A stretch of DNA of 27,500 nucleotides from Symbiodinium natans (lineage: Eukaryota; Sar; Dinophyceae; Suessiales; Symbiodiniaceae): assembly GCA_905221605.1 (NCBI GenBank), contig CAJNDS010002212.1:1-27500 (forward strand). Direction: 5' to 3'. Shown here one piece after another: positions 10,401-19,500 of the stretch; the stretch's first letter is position 1, and every line of letters starts with the position of its first letter. Under the pieces are notes generated by a model, which searched no databases, had not been told where the DNA came from, and was given only the letters and a program-made list of their open reading frames with translations. The translations under genes and the position numbers were made by a program.

Positions 10401-11345
10401 CATATTTGCCACGGCTGATGTATCCCATGCGCCAATTGCCTGGTTGAAAGCTTTAGCACTGTAAAACATGGAGGATGTATCACCCACTGCAGACAGATCC
10501 CATGAACCAATGTTCTGGTCAAACGCATAAGCCCAGGCAAACATGTAGCTCATGTCTGTGACCGATGACGTATCCCACGTACCGATGGCTTGGTTGAAGG
10601 ATGCGGCACCTGAAAACATGTAGGACATATCTGTCACCGCAGATGTAGTCCACGTGCCAATGGGCTGATTGAAGACAAGCGCGTGGAAAAACATGAAAGA
10701 CATATCAGTCGATGCGGATGTATCCCACGAATCGATGGCCTGATTGAAAGCCTCTGCTTCACCAAACATGTACTTCATATTTGCCACGGCTGATGTATCC
10801 CATGCGCCAATTGCCTGGTTGAAAGCTTTAGCACTGTAAAACATGGAGGATGTATCACCCACTGCAGACAGATCCCATGAACCAATGTTCTGGTCAAACG
10901 CATAAGCCCAGGCAAACATGTAGCTCATGTCTGTGACCGATGACGTATCCCACGTACCGATGGCTTGGTTGAAGGATGCGGCACCTGAAAACATGTAGGA
11001 CATATCTGTCACCGCAGATGTAGTCCACGTGCCAATGGGCTTGTTGAAGGCCGTAGCACCAGAAAACATGCCGCTCATGTTTACCACGGCTGATGTGTTC
11101 CACAGCCGGATGTCCTGGTTGAAGCCGCTCATGTTGGCAAATAGGCCACTCATGTCGGTCACACCCGACACGTCCCAGCGCGCTATGCTTCCGTAAGTTG
11201 ATTCAAGCTCTGCTCTGGTAGCAGTCCTGGCTGTGTCCCAGTGACGAACTGCAGCTTTGAGCTCGGATCTGTTGCTGAAGCTGCGGTAGCACCAGCATGG
11301 TATTAGGCATTGCGCAAGGATCGCGAAGACTCGGGACGTGAGCAT
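7496..11345 (-). CDS. BspA-like LRR receptor-like protein, copy 2 (27 repeats)
   Basis: Tandem paralogue of the gene at 2333-5645. Exons 8368-11345 and 7496-8126 encode 1202 residues. Signal peptide, Cys-rich module, membrane span (about residues 837-857) and cytoplasmic TIR-like region match copy 1 closely. By eye there are only about a dozen substitutions over the 1.56 kb from 2580 to 4140. The central array is different: 27 repeats of 25 residues against 20, and only the first two or three and the last three repeats correspond to those of copy 1. Repeats 2-6 are duplicated as repeats 7-11. The last ~25 residues differ from copy 1 although the stop codon is in a homologous position. The copy-1 TAG just after the intron is CAG here, so the uninterrupted frame runs further into exon 2 out of phase; splicing gives the sensible product. 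Likely a surface receptor or adhesin. Confidence 0.85.
8127..8367 (-). other. GA-AG intron of BspA-like copy 2 (241 bp)
   Basis: Same length, position, phase 2 and boundary sequences as the copy-1 intron (begins GACGGC, ends CTGAAG, next exon base G). It differs from that intron by only a couple of bases, so the duplication post-dates intron gain and is recent. Confidence 0.8.
10270..11020 (-). repeat. 375-bp tandem super-repeat inside BspA-like copy 2
   Basis: Two adjacent nearly identical 375-bp blocks, each of five 25-residue repeats (protein repeats 2-6 and 7-11). For example, the sequence at 10381 recurs at 10756. A third, diverged partial block continues toward 10100 (repeats 12-14). 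The copies keep the reading frame because 375 is a multiple of both 3 and 75. Confidence 0.9.
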
Positions 11346-11707
11346 CTTGTGTGCCCCCGCACGGAGTACCTCCTAAGCGGACAAAAAGCGACAGCAGAGA
11401 TGACGAGTCAGTTCTGTGCCCAGACAGGGGCCAAGAGGACAGTTCGCAACGAGCCTCTTTCGTGTTTAGCCCAAGATGTGGACACTCTTTCCCGGCTATC
11501 TGCAACATCCTCAAAAAACAAGACTCGAGGGATGTGGAAAGCAGCCGAGGCAGCCGAGGGTCTGTGGGTCTTTTGCAAGCTTGTGCAAGAGCAGTTCTTC
11601 AGCTCCCCTTGGGGGCTACAACTCCCTTGAAACACCCAGGCTGGCAATCTAGCTGCAGCAGAGTCGGCAAACCGAACCCGAAATGCTTCGGCTTAAACTG
11701 CACATGC

Positions 11708-11744
11708 CCCTAAACTCTAAACCCTACACCCTAAACCCTAAACC
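11708..11744 (-). repeat. Interstitial telomeric repeat, imperfect
   Basis: Five CCCTAAA-type units with two variants, C-rich strand on plus, about 360 bp upstream of the start of BspA-like copy 2. Confidence 0.8.
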
Positions 11745-11783
11745 ACTTGAGCCCGGGCCGGGCATAGCAGAAAGCCCCGCCTG

Positions 11784-12563
11784 TTGGTACCAAAAACGGC
11801 TTGGGATGACAGTCCTACCGGCGGCCGCTACATCGCGGCCCTCACACCTTCGCATCCTCGTGATCCTCATAGGGATATGCTCTCACACTTTGATGCTCTC
11901 ATGTGGCACAGGCTCCATACCAAAGTCGAAGGACAATCCCTGGCACAAGCTGCACAAGGGAAATCGAATCCTAACGATATCAATGCGTTGGCCAAGGAAA
12001 ATTTATGCATAACCGGGGCAGGCGGTCCAGAGATGGTGCCACCAAAGACTACACAAGCAAACCAGTTCATGTTTTCAGCACAGGCTGCCAACATGCATAC
12101 AATGCAAGTTGCACAAATAGTCGCACATTATGTTCCAGGTACTTTGTTCGGAACAGCTGGCATTTGTCACCTGGTCCCAAGAATAAGATTCATCAACTTC
12201 CCGAATAGGGAAAACAAGCCCGAAGTAGTCTCCTCCATAGTTATGAAGATACTTGTTCCTGGTGAATTTGTTGGGCGCTCTGAAACATGTCGCGCCTGGT
12301 TGCGAGAGACTTCTCTGTCGTGCTACTCAGAAAAACTTCTAGCTGGACGGATCATGTTACATCGCGTCACAGCTGGCTGCCAGATCATTTTGTGTTACGT
12401 GTTGTGTTGCGTAGCAACTCTTTTGCTCCAACTCGGCATTTCAAAGAAAAACAGTCACGGGGCTGGCAAAAACGACGAGCCTCCGAGAAGGTGCGTGATG
12501 CATGGGTCGCTGTTCTGCAAGGCCAGCCAAGGCCATCAAATGCATTGCATGACCTGGGTTTAG
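11784..12563 (+). CDS. Orphan open reading frame, doubtful
   Basis: 259 codons from an ATG with no recognised domain. It is the only long plus-strand frame not antisense to a recognised gene. A hydrophobic stretch near residues 195-218 (IILCYVLCCVATLLLQLGI) could be a membrane helix. The neighbouring genes are all on the minus strand, the frame ends just at the next telomeric tract, and there is no paralogue to support it, so chance is a real possibility. Confidence 0.2.
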   Translation: MVPKTAWDDSPTGGRYIAALTPSHPRDPHRDMLSHFDALMWHRLHTKVEGQSLAQAAQGKSNPNDINALAKENLCITGAGGPEMVPPKTTQANQFMFSAQAANMHTMQVAQIVAHYVPGTLFGTAGICHLVPRIRFINFPNRENKPEVVSSIVMKILVPGEFVGRSETCRAWLRETSLSCYSEKLLAGRIMLHRVTAGCQIILCYVLCCVATLLLQLGISKKNSHGAGKNDEPPRRCVMHGSLFCKASQGHQMHCMTWV

Positions 12564-12586
12564 AGTTTAGGGTTCAGGGTTGAGGG
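12557..12586 (+). repeat. Interstitial telomeric repeat, degenerate
   Basis: Four imperfect TTTAGGG-type units (TTTAGAG, TTCAGGG, TTGAGGG), G-rich strand on plus. Confidence 0.65.
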
Positions 12587-12710
12587 GTGTTTGTTGGTGT
12601 TGTGACTGCTTGCCGCGCAAGCATGCTGGCGGGTTTTCAGACTTCTCCACAACATGTGACCGTACCAGGCCTGTCAGGCGTTGTTGAAGAGAAGCGCAGC
12701 AGCTGGTGCA

Positions 12711-12820
12711 GCTGCTGCAACTGCAAAAGCTGCTGCTGCTGCTGCGGCGGCGGCGGCGGCGGCGGCAGCGGCTGCTGCTGCTGCCGCCGCTGCTGCTGCT
12801 GATGCTGCTGCTGCTGATGA
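12711..12820. repeat. Compound CTG/CGG trinucleotide repeat
   Basis: Runs of CTG, then CGG, then CTG, CCG and CTG again. The CGG and CCG parts are mutually complementary, so the tract can fold. Apparent open frames here on both strands are repeat artefacts. Confidence 0.85.
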
Positions 12821-12922
12821 TCAGTAGCTTGTCTCTGTTGAGCGTAGGGCTGGTTTCAGATGAAGATGTAGCTGACAACAATCGACATGAACAATTGCTG
12901 CCTCATAGCCATGCACAAACAG

Positions 12923-12958
12923 AGGGCGGGGGCGAGGGCGGGGGCGAGGGCGGGGGAG
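12923..12958 (+). repeat. G-rich 12-bp tandem repeat
   Basis: Three copies of GGGCGGGGGCGA. The G runs of three or more satisfy a quadruplex-type pattern. Confidence 0.75.
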
Positions 12959-13517
12959 ACAAAGAGTCAGGGACGAACCAGCAAACCCGGCATTCAAGCA
13001 CGACAGACATGTTCTGCTTGTTTGCTTGTTCCCAGACTTTAGTAAAGCACATATTGAACGCTGCTGAGAAGGCGCACGCTTCGCTTTTCCTTCATTCTGA
13101 CATGACGAAGATACCAAGATGCTCCCCTATTGAAAACCCCTTATAGACTCCACCCGCTACCTAGAATGTATCTATGATCTGAAGTACCGATAGTGGGGGC
13201 AAGGAAATCCTCAGCACTTTCTGCCGAAGTTACTTCTTTTTGACTCCATGCCCAGATCTCACAGAACCCCTAGGCCAAGATTGAGGGAACCTTTGGGGTT
13301 TAGGGCCCTAGACGGCTCCAAGTATGCGATTTTTGTAGAATGTCCGTCTAATGTCTAAAATTGGAGTTTCGAGAACAACATTCTTTGATTAAGCAGTTGC
13401 GGAAGATCTGGGATATAAATTGCCGCGATCCGAAGTTAAAACCGGCTCCGTCTTGCTGAGCTATGACAGGCTGGAGCCTTTCGCACCAGAGCCTTGGGAA
13501 GATTTCGCACTGCGCAG

Positions 13518-16500
13518 CTACAAAGAAAAGTGTTCGCGCAGGCGCAGCAACTGCGTCTCTCCGGCACTGAACTGGGAGGCAGTGTTGTCGTTGACTCCCC
13601 AAAGCGTCAGGTTGCCGGTCTCACCGGTAATGGCCAAGCTATTAAAGTACCGCACCACGGGGATTCGCAGATCCTTACTTGGAGGTTCAGGGTACTTCAT
13701 AATGTACATACACCGCAATTATAACCATATTAGGGCGCTTGAGGGGCGTATAAGTGGGTTGCAAGTACAGTAACGATTGGTCAGTAAGTACCTTGAACCT
13801 TCAAGTAACCGTTCTTAGGAACCTAGATAACTGGAGTGCTTGCCCTTGAGAATACTAAGCAAGCAAATCTACACAAAACGTTTCCAAAGCCAACGCAAGA
13901 TCTATCAACTCGGGCATGAAATCCATCACCAGGGCCTGCAGGAGAAGCAGTGGTCTGTCTTGGAAGTTGTTTTTGTAGCTTTCCGGAAGACTGTAATGTA
14001 GTTTTTTTTGGGTGGTCTACTGGAATCCTTAATGGCAAAAACCCTTAATGGAAAAAACCCAGAACGGACCCCAAAAGGAAGGGGAGCATGATAGCAAGTG
14101 TTTCTACAAGAAGGCTTTCTGGGGACCCGGGACCCTCCTAAATAGAGAGCCCTGGTCCCTCCTAGGCCAAGGTCCTGGGTTCCCAAATCCCCAAGTTTTG
14201 AGGACCCAGAGCCTCAGAGTTGTTTCACCTGGCGCCCAGACACCCATGTAAAAACAGCTGTTCCCGAAGCAACCATTCTCTACATTAGCGACCTGAACCG
14301 TGTGGGAATGGGGTTTAGGGTTTAGGGTTTAGGGTTTAGGGTTTAGGGTTTAGGGTTTAGGGTTTAGGGTTTAGGGTTTAGGGTTTAGGGTTTAGGGTTT
14401 AGGGTTTAGGGTTTAGGGTTTAGGGTTTCAACCAATGCAAAACTTGTGCTTGGGCATCTCGGTCCTTACTCTCAAGCGGCAAGCGTCTGAAAAAAACCTA
14501 ACGCCCTAACCCTATACGGGGGTGCCCGAAATAGGGGTAGCCATTTAGTTAGCAGAAACCCTTGCCCATTTTGGGTAATAATACCACCGGTCAACCCATT
14601 CGACGATTATTCCTCTACCCCCCCCCCCCCTACACCTCACCAACTAATCACTACTACTACCCCATTACCAATACCAGTATAGGAATGACCGATTACCTCA
14701 TCCATATAAGACGATTATTCCTATACTCCCTACTACACCCCACCCAATATATCACAACGACTTCCCCATTACCAAGACCAGTATAGGAATAACCAATTAC
14801 CCCATCCATATCCCCTAAGGTGGTATTATCATCCCAAAAAACCCCTATTTTCGGAAATCCACATATTTTAGTTTCATTACTGCAAGGGGGGTCGGGTGCC
14901 GGGATTCTCGGTCAGGGGCCTTGTTAGAGATGGACTCGTTCCCCAGCTCGGCCGTGTAGATCCGACGGTTTCCAGCCTCAAAGCCACCTGACTGGCGCCG
15001 TCTGTTTTTCTTTCCCCTAAAATGGTTTAAGGGTCCTTTGGGACATCAGCGAGGCCGATATCAGGACTATCAGACTGTTGGGCTTCTGGGGTAGGAACAT
15101 GTAGAAACCCTAACCCTAAACCCTAAACCCTAAACCCTAAACCCTAAACCCTGTAAACAAAGGCAATGGCCTCTGTCATCCTTCTCCAGGAACAGGAAGA
15201 TGCCATTTCCGAGTGCAACGACGTCTCGCAAGTACACTGTGGATGAGCTCTGCGACGCCGGGTCATCCAGGGTATAGTTGAAGTAGTTTAGGCCGCAGGT
15301 GGGTGAGAGATCACAAATTTGCCTGATTCATGCTTGGGATGGTATGAAAAAATTACAGGTTCTCTTCCTTATTGGGTTTAAGTACCCTTAAATAACCCTA
15401 AACCCTAAACCCTAAACCCCAAACCCTAAACCCAACTATGACAAAGCTGCACCATGCCGTAGGAGCCCGTGATCACCAAGCCCAAGGAGGAGTCGTAGGC
15501 CACACCAGACACATACTCACCATTCCTCGAAATCTGCACCTCAACAGAACCTAGGATGGCCTTTAGTGTTTAGGGTTTAGGGTGTAAAACCCTCGGAAAA
15601 AATATTCCTGAAGATGACCCTCTTCGACCCAATAAGGGAAAGTACAAAATGTCTCAAAAGTCTACCAAGGTACTCTGGATGACACCGTCTTCATCGAGTA
15701 GATGGAGGACGTAGCCTTGGGGCTCAAGGCTCAACACCGCGAAGCCACCCGGGATTAGCTCGATGGCCTCGGGATCAAAGTCCTCCGGCGAACCTGGTTG
15801 TGGTTGGCGCTGAACCCTCTGAAACTTCTTTACGAGTAGGTCCTTCTTCCAGTACGTAGGGGGAAATCTAAAAGTATCCCAAAGCTCTACCCAGAAGCTG
15901 CCATTTTGGTAGGTGACTTGGATATCATCCGTGATCAGGGCAGGATGAGCATGGCTGTCAATGACGAGAATTCGGGGCTGCGCGAACCTTTCACTTTCGA
16001 TTGCGTAGAGGGTGCCATCCGTGTCTCCCGCCAGTCCGGCCAATGAACCCCAAGGTATGGGCAAGCCCTCTTCACTGTCCCTTGATTCCAGGAAGGGGTA
16101 CTGTCGGCCACACGCTGAGCCTAGACTCCCCTTAGAACCTTCATAACAATCAAGGTTTTAATATCCTCTTAAGGGTTTTATATAAACCACAATACAAAAT
16201 GATTCCCAAAAAGGGGTATTTTAATATCCTCTTGGGTTTACATAAACAACAATACAAAATGATTCCCAAAAAGGGGATGCAGAAGCAGTGGTAGATGTGT
16301 AGGCCGACCTGTAAGTCGTAGAAGGTCCTTCCCTGGGCCGAACTTGACACGAAGAGCCCGCGGCTTGGAATGGCCTTGCTCACCTGACTTCTCCAATAAC
16401 CAAGGGAGGAAAAGGTTAAACCCTATTTTCCCTACTAAAAGGTTTAGGGATTAGGGTTTAGGGTTAAATAAGGCAACCCAGAAAGTTTAAAGTTCAGCTG

Positions 16501-19500
16501 TTGGAGAAGTAAGTCACATCAGGCGTGACCGTCCCTGGAAGCGCCTGCAGGAAAGAAGGTTGGGTCGGATCCGAAACCTCGAAGACGAAAGTGAGGTGCG
16601 GCGTCTTCGCGGAAATGAAAAGCCTTGGAGGTTGCAGATTCGGGTTTAGGGTTTGAGGTTTCTTTGTAGCCCTGGCACATCACATAAAACTGCAGCACAA
16701 AACTACACTGAATCAGAAGTCTGAGCGATTAATCCCTGATGAAGCCGGACCAGGACCTGTTTCAGCTGACAACCATGAGCCCAATGGGTTTTTGGTTTGG
16801 GTACTGCCGCGACCCCTTCATAGGGATTCTAGTAGAGCCTTACTTAATTGCAACTAAACTCTATCTAACTGGTTCAGAGTGGGGCAGTATCCAAGGTAAA
16901 GTAGATAGACTAAGGTAAGCAGATTATAGCAAGCCTTTTCGTCCAAGTTGTAGTTCCTCTCTCTGGCCCGAGTATGTAGTATTCCTTAGGACCTTACTGT
17001 GTCAGAGGAACAAGAAGAAGTGGGGCTCAAACGTAGTGCTCCGATCTTGCAGTCAGGCACATACCATACCAGTGATACAACTTAATTCGCAAGCCTTGGG
17101 GTGTGCCCCCTTGTACTAACAGTCCTGAATAGGCATTTTCACAGGGGGCACCATCATCCCTACTAAGGACTGGTGGTAGAAGGGGGAACATCCCAACTTA
17201 AGCCCTCCATCCTGAAACCACAGCTCTAAAACATGGCCAAAGCAGCATCTTGCAATCACCAAAGTCGCCAAATGAGAGGAAGGTGGGCTCTGTGCCATAA
17301 CGATCGGAATCCAGATCGTTGTAGTGCCCAAGCCTGACCTCGTTAGGGTTTAGGGTTTAGGGTTTAGGGTTTGTGGTTTAGGGTTTAGGGTTTAGGGCAT
17401 AGAACCCAGTGGTAAGATAAAGACATAGTTTGAAGATGTGTCTGAGATTTTTGAAGATGAATGGCGTTGAGTCTCGCAAGCTGGGGAGTGGATGGGAGAA
17501 CATTGTCCGTAGCGTACGTGGGAATGGACACTACACCATCTCCGTTAAGAGAAGGGTAAGGAAACTCCAAGGAAGCATTGCGAGGAGAAACAATCGACGG
17601 CCCCCCTAAAGGTGAACGAACATCTGGCAGATATCATGGCCTTTTTGCAAGGGGACTCTCATTGAACAAGACCTACCGTATTGGCAAGGAAAAGAGCCCA
17701 GGGACTTTAAACGAAGCCGTTCTTGCAGCTTGAGGCAACAAGGAGTATAGGAAGGTTAGCTAGCTGACCCCCCCCCCCTGAATTTTGGGTCAGGGTTTAG
17801 GGTTTAGGGTTTAGGGTTTAGGGTTTAGGGTTTAGGGTTTAGGGTTTAGGGTTTAGGGTTTAGGGTTTAGGGTTTAGGGTTTAGGGTACTTGGGGTGGAA
17901 ACCTATCAGACCACCTTTCTGGTACCCTCAGCACGTCGGATCACGAAATTCACTAGGGGAAGGGGGGGAGGGACAGGTTCGCAACAGGTCTGAAAAGCCA
18001 AGCCAAGGGAAGTTCATGTGCGTATGTTGGGTAAGGATCATAAAAAGTCCTTACTATAACTGCAACCAATTCTCTTATAACTGCTAATGAGTATCCCATG
18101 TGTATGTGTTTAGATAAAGGTCGTCTCAAGTGATACTTCCTGATCATTTGGGGTCAGAATAGGAACATTCATTTAGGCATATGCCCCGTTTGCACGGGAG
18201 TGATGATTGTGGCTGAAAGCGCTGACAAGCAGCAGAAAGATGTTCCAGCAGGTTACCCGAGGTAAAGACGACGGCACCGCTGATGTCAAAGATGGTGAAG
18301 GAGCGGGTCCCACCTGGCTCAAGGGTGCCCTTAATTTGAAGACCCTACTATATATAACAAGGGCACATAGTTGGAATCCCTATACTCCTGAAAGATGGAA
18401 CATGATCTTAAGTGCAATTAGAGCTGTCATCCCCTTTCGTATACCTTTTGGGGACTCCATAATGTTGGAACATGGTTTAAGGACGAGTAGTGACGGGGTT
18501 CCCTTTAGTAACCCTTCTGGGGGTATGAGGAGAATGATGCTCCAGTTTATGGGATCTCCTGAAAAGGATGTTCCCACTTTTTGGAGTTTGCTGTTTACTC
18601 TACGGTCGGTCACACGGAGGGTTCCGGTATACTTTTGGACCCTGAGCCCTAAACCCTGGATCTTCATACTGCCACAGCGGTCAAAAAAAGTCACTCCAGG
18701 TTTAAAGGTCTATGAAGATGGCTGCCATCACCAGGAAGTTACCATTCTAGTACGATGGAAACTACACTCTACTTCAATGTTCTACAATCTACAATGCAAT
18801 ATTCAGACTAGTCACTAGGATACAAAAAAACTGTACATACCCGAAACCCCAAACCCTGAATCGTCGATAACTATTTAGACTGAAAACATATTGTGTACAA
18901 GGGATGCTCACTCTGCACGAAAATAAGCCCTAAACCCTAAACCCTAATGGTCCGGCCTAGGTCGGACCCCCCGTCCGCGGTGGCAAAGAAGTCAGAGTCC
19001 TCACCCAGTTGAGGGAGTTCAAGCTTTGGGGAGACAAGGGTTCAGTACAACCATTCTTATTGCTGCTCGTAGAACAAATCATGTGGGCATTTCCCAACAC
19101 ATGGGTACCCCCTATACCCCAAATAGAGTAGAATCCCCTTGAAAGGAGCCCCCAAAAAGGGTACCCCCATTTTCGGAGACCCTCGTACTACTATTCTTGT
19201 TATGATTGCTACGAGCTAGTTGTATGATTGTTATTCAAATTCGTACTACTTGGAACGACTATGAGAAGAGCTACTATTGCTCCTCTTAGCATTGGTATGA
19301 CTACGAAAACTGTCATTCTTACAACTCTTATCAGAAGTCTTAATGCTACTGCTACTCGTAAGTAGTGCTACGATGTGCATGGCAGCGCATACCATTGGTA
19401 TACTCTTGGCGTCTCTATTGGTATTACCCATAGTGCTACTATTACTCTGACTCAAGGTCCTTGTAAAGAAGGGACCATTGGATTCTTTGAAAAGGGGATC

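Larger units (their letters stand above)
11346..13517. other. Intergenic region between BspA-like copy 2 and the phytase-like gene
   Basis: Homology to the upstream flank of copy 1 ends near 11440. The rest contains telomeric tracts (11708-11744, 12557-12586), a CTG/CGG compound repeat, a G-rich repeat and one orphan open frame (11784-12563). I see no other recognisable gene. The last few hundred bases presumably hold the 3' UTR of the gene ending at 13518. Confidence 0.4.
13936..14919 (-). other. Intron 15 (GC-AG)
   Basis: Donor AACAAG|GCCCCT, acceptor CTGCAG|GCCCTG, 984 bp. It contains a 17-unit telomeric tract and a 330-bp inverted-repeat element. It joins GNESISNK to ALVMDFMPELIDLALALE. 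Confidence 0.55.
17339..18233 (-). other. Intron 8 (GC-AG) with two telomeric tracts
   Basis: Donor CTTTCT|GCTGCT, acceptor ACGAG|GTCAGG, 895 bp. It joins GNLLEHLS to VRLGHYND, matching LEHLAA.LGHYPE of the family. Another in-phase GC donor three bases later is possible. Confidence 0.6.

Noticed and set aside
11408-11647. Small minus-strand frame just upstream of BspA-like copy 2
   Set aside because: Not conserved upstream of copy 1 and without domain resemblance.
14311-14429. A true chromosome end
   Set aside because: Unique sequence and exons of the same gene lie on both sides, so the tract is interstitial.
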